Assembly: GCA_944381485.1 (NCBI GenBank)
Contig: CALWLI010000026.1
Span: forward strand, 1-43,199
Reading direction: 5' to 3'
Length of the DNA stretch: 43,199 nucleotides
DNA from: an uncultured Lachnospiraceae bacterium
Lineage (GTDB): Bacteria > Bacillota > Clostridia > Lachnospirales > Lachnospiraceae
This document shows, piece by piece, positions 1-8,121 of this stretch. A program made the position numbers and the translations under genes. The stretch's first letter is position 1. The number at the start of each line of letters is the position of its first letter. The notes beneath the pieces are model-generated. The model ran no database searches and was not told the origin of the DNA. It saw only the letters and a list, made by a program, of their open reading frames with translations.

Positions 1-643
1 TGTGTCTCTTACGGCCTGCCTTACCGTAGTTGATAAGGTTATGGTCAACATTTCCGATAACTCCCATGGTTGCGCGGCACTCGATGGGAACCATTCTCAT
101 CTCGCCTGAAGGAAGTCTCAGTGTAGCGTACTTGCCTTCCTTAGCCATGAGCTGTGCGCTGTTTCCGGCTGAACGAACAAGCTGTCCGCCCTTTCCGGGG
201 ATAAGCTCTATATTGTGAACAGAGGATCCTACAGGGATCTTTGAGAGAGGAAGGCAGTTGCCCACTCTCGCCTCTGCGTTCTCACCGTTCATAACCTTCA
301 TTCCGTCCTTGAGTCCGAGAGGTGCAAGGATGTATGCCTTCTCTCCGTCCTCATAGCAGATGAGTGCTATGTTGGCTGTTCTGTTGGGATCGTACTCGAT
401 TCCCAAAACTGTTGCGGCGATTCCGTCCTTCTTGTTTCTCTTGAAGTCAACTATTCTGTACTTCTGTCTGTTTCCGCCGCCGTGGTGTCTTACTGTTATC
501 TTTCCCTGGTTGTTACGTCCTGCAGTCTTCTGCTTGCCTGCAAGGAGAGACTTTTCAGGAGTCTTTTTCGTAACCTCTGAGAAATCAGAGCCTGTCATAT
601 GCCTTCTGGAAGGTGTATAAGGTCTGTATGTTTTAATACCCAT
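1..643 (-). CDS. rplB: 50S ribosomal protein L2 (partial, N-terminal part)
   Basis: Ribosomal protein L2 is a primary 23S rRNA-binding protein of the large subunit, near the peptidyl-transferase centre. The reading frame starts at the ATG at 641-643 with [14 protein letters not shown] and stays open to base 1, so about 214 residues are present and the C-terminal part lies outside the window. Characteristic L2 stretches are visible, such as [17 protein letters not shown] and the segment around [20 protein letters not shown]. It is the fifth gene of the S10 operon in the usual order rpsJ-rplC-rplD-rplW-rplB, 66 nt after rplW, with an AGGAGAAAT ribosome binding site upstream. Identification is certain. 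Confidence 0.97.
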   Translation of the reverse strand, partial: MGIKTYRPYTPSRRHMTGSDFSEVTKKTPEKSLLAGKQKTAGRNNQGKITVRHHGGGNRQKYRIVDFKRNKKDGIAATVLGIEYDPNRTANIALICYEDGEKAYILAPLGLKDGMKVMNGENAEARVGNCLPLSKIPVGSSVHNIELIPGKGGQLVRSAGNSAQLMAKEGKYATLRLPSGEMRMVPIECRATMGVIGNVDHNLINYGKAGRKRH

Positions 644-709
644 AACCGGTCATTTCTCCTTCAATTAATTTATTTTCGCAGTTTTCTCTGCATATTTGGG
701 GCTTTCAGC

Positions 710-1009
710 TTATAAGCCCTGGAATATCTCTATGTCCTTAGAGTCCTTGGTAAGCTTTACTACAGCCTTCTTTGTCTTAGCTGTCTTACCGATGATCATT
801 CCTCTTCTTCTGTCCTTTCCGGGAGCGTTGTAGGTGTTTACCTTGTCAACCTTTGTTCCGGGGAACATTTTCTCTACAGCTTCCTTGACCTGTGACTTTG
901 TGGCCTCGGGAGCTACGAGGAAGGTGTACTTCTTCTCCGCCATGGCATTCATTGATGTCTCGGTAACGACCGGGCGAAGGATGACATCATAATATTTTAA
1001 ATCAGCCAT
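710..1009 (-). CDS. rplW: 50S ribosomal protein L23
   Basis: L23 binds domain III of 23S rRNA at the exit of the peptide tunnel and is the docking site for trigger factor and SRP. The 99-residue product has the usual length and the family pattern: YYDVILRPVVTETS at the N-terminus, KYTFLVAPEATKSQVKEAVE in the first half, and VNTYNAPGKDRRRG followed by KKAVVKL. Its start ATG overlaps the stop of rplD by one base (the TAATG arrangement), which suggests translational coupling in the S10 operon. Confidence 0.97.
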   Translation of the reverse strand: MADLKYYDVILRPVVTETSMNAMAEKKYTFLVAPEATKSQVKEAVEKMFPGTKVDKVNTYNAPGKDRRRGMIIGKTAKTKKAVVKLTKDSKDIEIFQGL

Positions 1010-1629
1010 TATGCATATACCTCCTCAATATCTGAAACAGCCTTCTTTGTGAGGACCAGTGTGTTGTACTTGAGTACATCGTACACATTGAGCTCGTTCA
1101 CCTGAGCTGTCTTTACGTCGGGGATGTTCCTTGCTGAGAGGATGACGTTCTTGTCATTCTCATCAAGAACGAAGAGCGCCTTGTCAAGGTTAAGTGCCTT
1201 GAGAACAGCTGCAAACTCCTTTGTCTTGATGCCGTTCATCTTGAGCTCATCGAGAACCACAAGCTTCTGATCAACAACTCTGCTGGTGAGAGCTGACTTA
1301 AGTGCGACTCTCTTCTCCTTCTTGTTGAGCTGAATGCTGTAGTCTCTGGGTGCGGGAGCGAATACGACTCCGCCACCCTTCCACTGGGGAGCTCTTATAG
1401 ATCCCTGTCTTGCATGGCCTGTTCCCTTCTGTCTCCAAGGCTTTCTTCCGCCTCCTGAAACTTCAGATCTGTTCTTTGCCTTCTGTGTGCCCTGACGCTT
1501 GTTGGCGAGCTGAGCAACTACGGCCATATGTACAAGATGCTCGTTGATCTCAACACCGAAGATGCTGTCATTGAGCTCTATCTTATCAACTTCTTTGCCT
1601 TGCATGTTATAAACTGCAACCTGTGCCAT
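1009..1629 (-). CDS. rplD: 50S ribosomal protein L4
   Basis: L4 is an early-assembling large-subunit protein whose long loop lines the peptide tunnel. In E. coli it is also the autogenous repressor of the S10 operon. The 206-residue product has the conserved loop RSEVSGGGRKPWRQKGTGHA followed by RQGSIRAPQWKGGG, and the family C-terminal fold including NIPDVKTAQVNELNVYDVL. Length is normal. It sits 33 nt after rplC behind an AAAGGAGGAA ribosome binding site and overlaps rplW by one base. Whether this L4 regulates its own operon through the leader at 2878-3051 is not known from the sequence. Confidence 0.97.
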   Translation of the reverse strand: MAQVAVYNMQGKEVDKIELNDSIFGVEINEHLVHMAVVAQLANKRQGTQKAKNRSEVSGGGRKPWRQKGTGHARQGSIRAPQWKGGGVVFAPAPRDYSIQLNKKEKRVALKSALTSRVVDQKLVVLDELKMNGIKTKEFAAVLKALNLDKALFVLDENDKNVILSARNIPDVKTAQVNELNVYDVLKYNTLVLTKKAVSDIEEVYA

Positions 1630-1662
1630 TTAAGTGTTCCTCCTTTCTCTTCTCCATCAAAT

Positions 1663-2298
1663 TTATCTTGTTACTTTAACAGTCTCTTTGATGGTGACAA
1701 GGGACTTCTTGGGTCCGGGGACAGAACCCTTAACCAAAAGCAGATTGTTCTCTGCGTCTACCTTTACCACTTCAAGATTCTCTACAGTTCTCTGAACGGA
1801 ACCCATGTGTCCGGGCATTCCCTTTCCCTTGAATACGCGTCCGGGAGTTGTAGCTGAACCGTTAGATCCCTGATGACGATGGAACTTTGAACCGTGCTTC
1901 ATAGGTCCTCTGTGCTGTCCGTATCTCTTAACGGCGCCCTGGAAACCTTTTCCCTTTGAAACAGCGGTGGCATCCACCTTGTCTCCTACTGAGAAGATGT
2001 CAGCCTTGATCTCGTCCTTGAGCTTGTAGTCAGCTGCATTGTCGAATCTGAACTCTCTCAGGTATCTCTTGTATGATGTTCCGGCCTTGTCAAACTGTCC
2101 CTTGAGGGGCTTGTTCACCAGCTTCTCTCTGATGTCTCCGAAGCCTACCTGAACAGCGTTGTAGCCGTCTGTCTCTTCAGTCTTTATCTGTGTAACGACA
2201 CAGGGTCCTGCCTGAAGGACAGTTACGGGAACGAGCTCTCCGTTTTCTGCGAAGATCTGGGTCATTCCCACCTTGGTAGCAAGTATTGCTTTCTTCAT
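1663..2298 (-). CDS. rplC: 50S ribosomal protein L3
   Basis: L3 is one of the proteins that nucleate 50S assembly, and its extension reaches the peptidyl-transferase centre. The 211-residue product begins [20 protein letters not shown] and contains the diagnostic central region [20 protein letters not shown], then [20 protein letters not shown] and [20 protein letters not shown]. The start ATG at 2296-2298 has a near-perfect SD (AAAAGGAGGTAACT). It is separated from rpsJ by 111 nt containing two hairpins, a wider gap than elsewhere in this operon. Confidence 0.97.
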   Translation of the reverse strand: MKKAILATKVGMTQIFAENGELVPVTVLQAGPCVVTQIKTEETDGYNAVQVGFGDIREKLVNKPLKGQFDKAGTSYKRYLREFRFDNAADYKLKDEIKADIFSVGDKVDATAVSKGKGFQGAVKRYGQHRGPMKHGSKFHRHQGSNGSATTPGRVFKGKGMPGHMGSVQRTVENLEVVKVDAENNLLLVKGSVPGPKKSLVTIKETVKVTR

Positions 2299-2324
2299 TA
2301 GTTACCTCCTTTTAATCTACAGCG

Positions 2325-2382
2325 GAACGCTTTTAGCGTTCATTCTAGAACAGCGCACTGCTTGCGGCAGTGATGAAGTTCT
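2325..2382 (-). promoter_or_regulatory. Two hairpins in the rpsJ-rplC intercistronic spacer
   Basis: Two stems are visible in the spacer between rpsJ and rplC. One is GAACGC (2325-2330) with GCGTTC (2336-2341), loop of five. The other is CACTGC (2356-2361) with GCAGTG (2367-2372), closed further out by AGAAC (2347-2351) with GTTCT (2378-2382). Neither is followed by a U-run, so they do not look like terminators. They lie just upstream of the rplC SD and could be a processing site, an RNA-stability element or a protein-binding site. Function is inferred only. Confidence 0.5.
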
Positions 2383-2409
2383 CTTTATTAAATCTGATGA
2401 CCGAACGTT

Positions 2410-2835
2410 TTACTCAGCCTTCTCTGCAGCGGGCTTCTTAGGTGCTCTGTTTGTCCTCTTGGGAGCTGCAGGCCTTGTGATGAGCTGCTTTCTGGGTGAT
2501 TTCTTTCCGCTCTTGTCATTCTGATTTTTCATCTGAACGTCGATGTATACTCCTGCGGGCATATCAAGCCTCTGAAGTGACTCCATTGTCTTGGGTCCGG
2601 GATTGATTACATCGATAAGTCTCTTGTGGGTCCTCTGCTCAAACTGCTCTCTTGAATCCTTGTACTTGTGTACAGCTCTGAGGATGGTCACAACCTCCTT
2701 CTTTGTAGGTAAGGGCACGGGTCCCGAAACCTCTGAGCCTGTTTTCTTGCAGTTCTCCACGATCTTTGCGGCTGACTGATCGATAAGCTGATGATCGTAA
2801 GCCTTAAGTGTGATTCTCATTATCTGACTTGCCAT
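2410..2835 (-). CDS. rpsJ: 30S ribosomal protein S10 with a long basic C-terminal tail
   Basis: S10 is a small-subunit head protein and also the NusE partner of NusB in antitermination. Residues 1-102 match the family: [14 protein letters not shown], the segment [40 protein letters not shown], and the end [14 protein letters not shown]10 normally stops there at about 102 residues. This protein continues for 39 more residues, rich in Lys, Pro and Ala (for example [20 protein letters not shown]). It is the first gene of the S10 operon. GGAGG lies 11 nt before the ATG at 2833-2835, a slightly long spacing with a T-run between; the internal Met6 is a less likely start. Confidence 0.96.
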   Translation of the reverse strand: MASQIMRITLKAYDHQLIDQSAAKIVENCKKTGSEVSGPVPLPTKKEVVTILRAVHKYKDSREQFEQRTHKRLIDVINPGPKTMESLQRLDMPAGVYIDVQMKNQNDKSGKKSPRKQLITRPAAPKRTNRAPKKPAAEKAE

Positions 2836-2877
2836 AAAAAAAGTCGCCTCCTATTCGTACTTTGAATAATACCGGTA

Positions 2878-3051
2878 CGACGAGTGGTGACTGTACACGT
2901 AATCGGGTGTTTCATATCTATCCTCACACCCGGGCTGCCCTAAGCAGCTATTTTCCTTTGGTACAGTGACTTGTCGTCGAGTTTAACTTGACATTCGCTC
3001 CGTGTAAAAACCCGCATGGCTTATGTATTTGCCGAGGCGGCAACCTTACAC
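2878..3051 (-). promoter_or_regulatory. Structured 5' leader RNA of the S10 operon
   Basis: The roughly 240 nt between the predicted promoter and rpsJ hold no credible ORF but many complementary segments. A long-range helix pairs 2878-2883 with 2974-2979 (CGACGA/TCGTCG) and continues as 2890-2896 with 2961-2967 (ACTGTAC/GTACAGT). It encloses two hairpins: 2904-2910 with 2926-2932 (CGGGTGT/ACACCCG) and 2934-2938 with 2944-2948 (GCTGC/GCAGC). Nearer the promoter, 3002-3007 pairs with 3046-3051 (GTGTAA/TTACAC) around a small stem 3029-3033 with 3039-3043. This is typical of a ribosomal-protein autoregulatory leader; I cannot name an RNA family. Structure is seen, function is inferred. Confidence 0.65.
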
Positions 3052-3079
3052 ATCAACGCTATCATGCCACAGCCAACCA

Positions 3080-3108
3080 AGAATAACATAAAAGCACCTG
3101 CAATGCAA
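3080..3108 (-). promoter_or_regulatory. Putative S10 operon promoter
   Basis: Read on the minus strand there is a -35 TTGCAT (3103-3108), a 17-nt spacer and a -10 TATTCT (3080-3085). This is the right strand and position to start the structured rpsJ leader about 240 nt upstream of the gene. The -35 lies inside the hairpin at 3091-3115, so promoter and possible terminator overlap. Confidence 0.5.
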
Positions 3109-3115
3109 GTGCTTT
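3091..3115 (-). terminator. Hairpin, possible terminator of the upstream cell-wall-binding gene
   Basis: AAAGCACCTGC (3091-3101) is complementary to GCAAGTGCTTT (3105-3115) apart from one C/A mismatch, with a 3-nt loop. On the minus strand the stem is followed by TTTTATGTTATT, a moderately T-rich tail, 77 nt after the stop of the gene at 3192-4559. It may end that transcript. A weaker AT hairpin (3139-3146 with 3153-3160, loop of six T on the plus strand) lies between the two. Confidence 0.45.
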
Positions 3116-3191
3116 CAGTGTTTATACTATGTTTGTTTATTGTATTTTTTTTAATACAATCTCTTTTCTTTAATTCTTTCGATCAGAGGCT

Positions 3192-4559
3192 TTAATCCAC
3201 GGTATATTCGGGCTCCTCGGCGTCCAGTATGTCTCCGTAGCCGCCGCTCCTTCTTCCGCTTGAATCGGATTTGTACTCTATCTCTCCGTCAGACTTGTAC
3301 TCCTTGTTCTTGAGTATGGATCCGCTGCTGTTTACAAGATAGACCTCTCCGTTTACTCTTATGAAGGCTCTGCTTCCCTCTGTGGCCTTCTGAAGTCTTC
3401 CCATGTAGTAGAGCTTTCCGTCATGTACTCCGTCATAGCCGTAGCCTGAGGAGTTGAATTCGAAGGTCTCCTTGTTGCCTACTCCGTCATCTATCCTCTG
3501 AGTCCCCTTCTGAGCGGGCTCAGGAGCATTCTCTCCGAAATACATCGACTTGTTACCGGAGGAGGTCTTTACCTTCCTGAGTCCTGATACAGGGTTTCCT
3601 ACATTATTAAATAAGTAGACCTTTCCGTCTATCCTCTCAAGGCCCTCTGTAAAAAGCTGATTTCCATTGCCGTCGTCAGTGATCTCTCCTGCAAGAGGCT
3701 CTCCGGTCCTTCCCAGATAGTACCAGTTCACATCCGCGCTGTCAAAATCGTCATCGTCGGGGGCCTCGGCGGACCACCAGGTTGCCGTAAGCATCTCTCC
3801 GTACTTGTGTCCGCTGATGTTCTCCGAGTCGGCACAGAATCTGTAGCCTGTTATGTCAGGATCTCTGTCATCATAGAGCTTTACCCAGCCGGTCTGCATT
3901 ATTCCGTCCTCGTCAAAGCAATATCTGGCGTCTCCTATCCTCTTTTCAACGTAATCGTCGGAGTCCTCGGCTCTTACCACCTTTCCGCTGTCCTGGAAGT
4001 AAAACCAGTATTTTCCGTCGCTTCCGGAGGTCTGAGGTCCGTTGTTGTCCTCCTCATACTCATCGGGAGGAAGTATGAACTGCCAGCCTTTCTTCATGAC
4101 TCCGTTCTCAGCACAGTAATATCTGTTGTCGTCCACCCAGCCGGTCTGCATGACTCCGTCATCGTTAAAGTAGTAGTAAGCTCCGCTTATCTGCTTCCAA
4201 CCGTCGGTCACAGCCTTTCCGTTGGAGCTGAAGTACATCCATTTGAGCTTCCCGTCTATATTTACCTGTCTCCACTGATTGACTACCATGCGTCCGTTCT
4301 CGTCAACGCAGTACTGACCGTCGTCCACCAGACTGTTGACAACCATGTATCCGTCTGCATTCAGCCAGCGCCACTCATTGTCGGAGCTGCCTCTCACCCA
4401 GGCGGAGCGCTCAAGATCTCCGTAAGAGTTGTAATATACGTATCTCAAGGTCCCGTTCTCATTGACCTGCTGCCAGCCGGTAGCCGCCATTGCACTTATG
4501 GAAGCTGCCCCGCAGAGCGCAGCCGATACCAAAAAAATGCGGAGTTTTTTATTTTTCAT
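3192..4559 (-). CDS. Secreted cell-wall-binding repeat protein
   Basis: A 455-residue exported protein. Residues 1-25 are a classical signal peptide (KNKKLR, hydrophobic core, cleavage near SAMAA). The rest is a chain of aromatic/glycine-rich cell-wall-binding repeats of the choline-binding/glucan-binding type. Recurring cores include GWQQVNENGTLRYVYYNS, WRWLNADGYMV, KQISGAYYYFNDDGVMQTGW and ARYCFDEDGIMQTGWVKL. Such repeats form beta-hairpin solenoids that bind surface polymers. No catalytic domain is recognised, so it may be a structural or adhesive surface protein. The C-terminus is acidic with an SDSSGRRSGGYGD segment. It has its own promoter at 4630-4658. Its exact ligand cannot be told from sequence. 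Confidence 0.85.
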   Translation of the reverse strand: MKNKKLRIFLVSAALCGAASISAMAATGWQQVNENGTLRYVYYNSYGDLERSAWVRGSSDNEWRWLNADGYMVVNSLVDDGQYCVDENGRMVVNQWRQVNIDGKLKWMYFSSNGKAVTDGWKQISGAYYYFNDDGVMQTGWVDDNRYYCAENGVMKKGWQFILPPDEYEEDNNGPQTSGSDGKYWFYFQDSGKVVRAEDSDDYVEKRIGDARYCFDEDGIMQTGWVKLYDDRDPDITGYRFCADSENISGHKYGEMLTATWWSAEAPDDDDFDSADVNWYYLGRTGEPLAGEITDDGNGNQLFTEGLERIDGKVYLFNNVGNPVSGLRKVKTSSGNKSMYFGENAPEPAQKGTQRIDDGVGNKETFEFNSSGYGYDGVHDGKLYYMGRLQKATEGSRAFIRVNGEVYLVNSSGSILKNKEYKSDGEIEYKSDSSGRRSGGYGDILDAEEPEYTVD

Positions 4560-4629
4560 ACCCGTCTCCTTATATTGAAGCTCTGCATACCGGGAGGGTA
4601 TACAGACATTTTATTCTCAATTATAATTC

Positions 4630-4658
4630 AGTATACCGGCAAGGCTGATTTTTAACAA
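4630..4658 (-). promoter_or_regulatory. SigmaA-type promoter of the cell-wall-binding gene
   Basis: On the minus strand: -35 TTGTTA (4653-4658), 17-nt spacer, -10 TATACT (4630-4635), about 70 nt upstream of the start codon at 4559. Confidence 0.65.
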
Positions 4659-4705
4659 TAAAATTATTATTGCAAAATAATTACAAAATACGGAAAAAGA
4701 TGCTG

Positions 4706-4734
4706 TTTACTTAATTTTTGCCATGTGCAATAAT
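4706..4734 (+). promoter_or_regulatory. Putative promoter of the methyltransferase gene
   Basis: On the plus strand: TTTACT (4706-4711), 17-nt spacer, AATAAT (4729-4734), with the ATG 41 nt further on. The match is moderate. It is divergent from the promoter at 4630-4658. Confidence 0.4.
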
Positions 4735-4775
4735 ATTATCTGAAGAAAACATGTGTAAAGGACGGATATCAGATT

Positions 4776-5699
4776 ATGTGGACAGCTGAAAGATGGAGGG
4801 ACTATGAGGTCATAGACACCTCCCGGGGAGAAAAGCTTGAGAGATGGGGTGAATATATGCTGGTTCGCCCGGATCCCCAGGTCATATGGAAAAGCCCTGA
4901 AGTCTCCAAATATTGGAGAAGGCCCAATGCCAGGTATCACAGAAGCCAAAAGGGAGGGGGAGAATGGGAGTGCTTCGATCTTCCCTCGGAGTGGAGCATC
5001 GACTATGAGCTTCCTGAGGGAGTTTCTTCTTTAAATAATAAGGCCTCCCACGGGGACAGGCTGAGCTTCAACTTAAAGCCCTTCGCCTTCAAGCACACCG
5101 GGCTTTTCCCCGAGCAGGCTGTAAACTGGGATTTCTTTTCCGAGCTGATAAAGAAAAGGATAGCGGAGGGCGGCGAGAAGCCCTCGGTCTTAAATCTCTT
5201 TGCCTACACCGGAGGAGCGACTCTTGCGGCGGCAGCGGCAGGGGCTTCTGTCACCCATGTGGATGCCTCAAAGGGCATGGTGACCTGGGCAAGGGAAAAC
5301 GCACAGCTTTCAGGTCTCTCCGAGGCACCTGTAAGGTGGCTTGTGGACGATTGCAAGAAATTTGTGGAGAGGGAGATAAGGAGAGGAAACAAGTATGAGG
5401 CCATAATCATGGATCCTCCCTCCTACGGGAGAGGCCCCAAGGGGGAGATATGGAAAATAGAGGAGAGCATATGGCCCTTTGTACAGCTGTGTGCGGAGCT
5501 TGTGTCTGATGAGCCCCTCTTCTTCCTCATAAATTCCTACACCACAGGCCTTCAGCCGGCTGTCTTAAGCTATATGCTGAACCTCGCCCTTAAAAAGAAA
5601 TTCGGAGGCACTGTGGTCTCCGATGAAATAGGCCTTCCTGTCACCGATTCGGGACTTACACTTCCCTGCGGTGCCGGCGGCCGGTGGATAAAGGACTGA
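4776..5699 (+). CDS. Class I SAM-dependent methyltransferase (COG1092-like)
   Basis: A 307-residue cytoplasmic methyltransferase resembling the COG1092/RlmI group, which methylate rRNA bases, although the target here is not known. Residues 139-157 form the SAM-binding motif I (LNLFAYTGGATLAAAAAGA). Residues 162-164 (VDA) supply the acidic ribose-binding position, and residues 213-220 (DPPSYGRG) are motif IV. The N-terminal 120 residues lack a clear PUA domain, unlike full-length RlmI. Start ATG 4776 is preceded by AAAGGACGG. The gene stands alone on the plus strand between two minus-strand genes and ends in a GC-rich hairpin terminator. Confidence 0.85.
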   Translation: MWTAERWRDYEVIDTSRGEKLERWGEYMLVRPDPQVIWKSPEVSKYWRRPNARYHRSQKGGGEWECFDLPSEWSIDYELPEGVSSLNNKASHGDRLSFNLKPFAFKHTGLFPEQAVNWDFFSELIKKRIAEGGEKPSVLNLFAYTGGATLAAAAAGASVTHVDASKGMVTWARENAQLSGLSEAPVRWLVDDCKKFVEREIRRGNKYEAIIMDPPSYGRGPKGEIWKIEESIWPFVQLCAELVSDEPLFFLINSYTTGLQPAVLSYMLNLALKKKFGGTVVSDEIGLPVTDSGLTLPCGAGGRWIKD

Positions 5700-5716
5700 T
5701 ATAATGATTTCGGAAG

Positions 5717-5736
5717 CGGGGGCTCATCTGCCCCCG
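5717..5736 (+). terminator. Intrinsic terminator after the methyltransferase gene
   Basis: CGGGGGC (5717-5723), loop TCATCT, GCCCCCG (5730-5736), followed by TTTATG on the plus strand. The hairpin overlaps the last codons and stop (5724-5726) of the convergent acyltransferase gene. On the minus strand it lacks a T-run. Confidence 0.7.
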
Positions 5737-6890
5737 TTTATGATGCTCCAAAATCCCGGCACCGTTCTCTTAAGCATGCGGGATATAATCAGTGCTGTGC
5801 CTATGCAGATAAGAGGCATTAAAAAAAACAGCAGAAGGAAGACAGCATTCAGATAAGGCCCTGTAAACAGAAGCTCAACCACCCTGTTTACCGCCTTTAT
5901 CACCATATAGTGGGTGGCATAAACAAAAAAGCATATGTTGAGAGATTCGGGCAGGGCCGCCTCCCTCCCGGATCTTTTTTTGTATATCCCCATGCCTAGG
6001 GAGACAAAACAAAACAGGGCCATGGGAAGAGCGGCTCTCAGGAGCACCGTAAGGCCTGTAACAAGCTCCGACCTGAAAAGGGGCTCCACCTCAAAAAAGG
6101 TCCCATCCTGAATCCCACAGTTTATAATAAGAAGAAAGACAGCAGAAAAAGAGAGTATGACACCCCTTTTAAGCCACAGAGAGCTTTCATGCTCACTCTC
6201 CACCTCCTGTCTTAAGTGCATGGCAAAATACGCTCCCAAAAGATAGTAGAACAGGGCATCCTCGTTTACTATGTGGTAGGGGATGCGAGTCCAGAAAGCG
6301 GCTCCCAAAAAGGAAAGAAGGAGAAAAAGCCGGGCTGTATTCCTGTTTTTAAGTGCCACGAACACAAAGGGAGCCAGCACCGTGAGCATTATGAGCTGCT
6401 TCATATACCAGAACACAGGGTTGTACCTGTAGTTTACAATAGCGTCAAAGAGAGAGGCGGCTGAGACCTCAAGCCTTCCACCGCTGTCGGCAAAGCTGAG
6501 CAGAAAATACAATAAGTTCCACAAGAGATAAGGAATAAGAAGGGAACGGACCCTCCTCTTCCACTTTATAATCATTTTTCCCGGGTAAAGCCTCGGGCCT
6601 ATGTTTCTGTAAAAAAGATAGGCGGATATCATAAAAAAGCCCGGCACAGCCCCCTGTCCCAAAAGCTCGGAAAATATATTTTCAATGCAGGCCGCAAAAA
6701 AGGCAAACTCCCCCTCGGGGGTCATTCTCAGCTCAGCGGATAGGGCTTCCTGCCCGGGAGTAAAAAAGTTAATGCCGGTAAGCAAGTTACCGGCATACTC
6801 CACGTTGAAAGCATGCACCCATATAACAGCTATGGTGAGTGCAAAGCTCAAAATATTTATTTTATTTCTGAAATATCTCTCGTCTGTCAT
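5724..6890 (-). CDS. Membrane acyltransferase, acyltransferase 3 family
   Basis: A polytopic membrane protein of the acyltransferase 3 (OafA-like) family, which transfers acyl groups to extracellular or envelope sugars. Taking the ATG at 6888-6890 gives 388 residues (MTDERYFRNKINILSF). The longer frame from 6944 would overlap prs by 38 nt and has no better SD. The first membrane segment carries the family histidine in AVIWVHAFN (the catalytic His region), and about ten hydrophobic segments follow, including PGFFMISAYLFYRN and FWYMKQLIMLTVLAPF. It is 16 nt downstream of prs on the same strand and may be co-transcribed. The substrate is unknown. Confidence 0.8.
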   Translation of the reverse strand: MTDERYFRNKINILSFALTIAVIWVHAFNVEYAGNLLTGINFFTPGQEALSAELRMTPEGEFAFFAACIENIFSELLGQGAVPGFFMISAYLFYRNIGPRLYPGKMIIKWKRRVRSLLIPYLLWNLLYFLLSFADSGGRLEVSAASLFDAIVNYRYNPVFWYMKQLIMLTVLAPFVFVALKNRNTARLFLLLSFLGAAFWTRIPYHIVNEDALFYYLLGAYFAMHLRQEVESEHESSLWLKRGVILSFSAVFLLIINCGIQDGTFFEVEPLFRSELVTGLTVLLRAALPMALFCFVSLGMGIYKKRSGREAALPESLNICFFVYATHYMVIKAVNRVVELLFTGPYLNAVFLLLFFLMPLICIGTALIISRMLKRTVPGFWSIINGGR

Positions 6891-6906
6891 ATAAGACTTT
6901 TTATGA

Positions 6907-8121
6907 TCAATCGTCGATCCTGTGCTTTTCCCTGTACTCGGCAAGCCTCTTGTTGATCCTGTCAGTGGGACTGAGGAGGCTGCTGAGGGAATTGTCGTGA
7001 TTCAGGCAGTCTATAATGAGGGCCACGTACTTGGCCATATCCACATCAATGTAGTACTCTCTCTTTAAGAGCTCAGGGGTCTGATATACCATGTTTGTGG
7101 TGAGTATCCTGTCTATTATGCCGTCCTCGTAGGCCTGATCGAAGGCCTTAAGGCCCTTTGTGAAGAGTCCGAAGGTGGCGCAACAGAATACCCTCTTTGC
7201 CTTTCTCCTCTTAAGCTCCTTTGCCACGTCTATCATGCTCTCTCCGGAGGATATCATGTCGTCTACTATGATGACGTCCTTGCCCTCCACTGAGCTTCCC
7301 AAGAATTCGTGGGCAACTATGGGATTCCTTCCGTCTATGATCTTGGTGTAATCCCTTCTCTTGTAGAACATACCCATGTCTATACCCAATACATTGGCAA
7401 AATATATGGCTCTTGCCATTCCTCCCTCGTCAGGGCTTATGATCATCATGTGATCCGAGTCTATGCTGAGGTCAGTGATGTTCTTCAAAAGTCCCTTTAT
7501 GTACTGGTAGGTGGCAGATATAGTCTCAAAGCCCTTTAAGGGTATGGCATTCTGTACTCTGGGGTCATGGGCATCAAAGGTTATGATATTCTCCACGCCC
7601 ATGTCGCAGAGCTCCTGAAGAGCCATGGCACAGTCCAAGGACTCTCTGGCACTTCTCTTGTGCTGTCTGCTCTCGTAAAGGAAGGGCATGATAACGCTTA
7701 TCCTTCTGGCCTTTCCCGCGGAGGCTGCTATAAGTCTCTTCAGATCCTGAAAGTGATCGTCAGGGGACATGTGATTGAGAAGTCCCGAAACTGTGTAAGT
7801 GAGGGAATAGTTTGTCACATCCACAAGGAAATAAAGATCATCTCCTCTTACGGAGCTGTTGATGACTCCCTTCGCCTCTCCTGTTCCGAATCTGGGGGTA
7901 GAGCTGTCAATAAGGTAGCTGTCCCTCTGATATCCGGAGAAGGCTATGGTATGCTTGTGCTCAGATTCCCTCTCCTTCCTCCATTTTACAAGGTACTTGT
8001 CCACCTTCTTGCCGAACTCCTCGCAGCCCTTTAAGGGTACCAGGCCGAGAGGGCCTACAGGCACTGTCTCTATAACCTGAGAGCTGGGGCGTGACTTTGT
8101 ATTATTCTCTTTATCTGACAT
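6907..8121 (-). CDS. prs: Ribose-phosphate pyrophosphokinase (PRPP synthetase), long form
   Basis: Makes PRPP from ribose 5-phosphate and ATP, feeding purine, pyrimidine, histidine and NAD synthesis. The 404-residue product is longer than the usual 310-320 residues because of an N-terminal extension of about 60 residues and inserted segments. Recognisable parts are the tandem phosphoribosyl fold, YESRQHKRSARE (148-160), the FDAHDPRVQ metal/ATP region (182-190), and the PRPP-binding loop DVIIVDDMISSGESMI (282-297). This long divergent form is, to my knowledge, common in Lachnospiraceae. It overlaps the loader gene upstream by 11 nt, implying co-transcription with the replication genes. Confidence 0.88.
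   Translation of the reverse strand: MSDKENNTKSRPSSQVIETVPVGPLGLVPLKGCEEFGKKVDKYLVKWRKERESEHKHTIAFSGYQRDSYLIDSSTPRFGTGEAKGVINSSVRGDDLYFLVDVTNYSLTYTVSGLLNHMSPDDHFQDLKRLIAASAGKARRISVIMPFLYESRQHKRSARESLDCAMALQELCDMGVENIITFDAHDPRVQNAIPLKGFETISATYQYIKGLLKNITDLSIDSDHMMIISPDEGGMARAIYFANVLGIDMGMFYKRRDYTKIIDGRNPIVAHEFLGSSVEGKDVIIVDDMISSGESMIDVAKELKRRKAKRVFCCATFGLFTKGLKAFDQAYEDGIIDRILTTNMVYQTPELLKREYYIDVDMAKYVALIIDCLNHDNSLSSLLSPTDRINKRLAEYREKHRIDD

Noticed and set aside
3192-4559. CRISPR or tandem DNA repeat array
   Set aside because: The repetition is at protein level (degenerate cell-wall-binding repeats), not identical DNA repeats with spacers.
3807-4655. Long plus-strand open frame of 282 codons opposite the cell-wall-binding gene
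   Set aside because: It is antisense to a gene with signal peptide and clear repeats; the translated product has no family features and reflects codon bias of the real strand.
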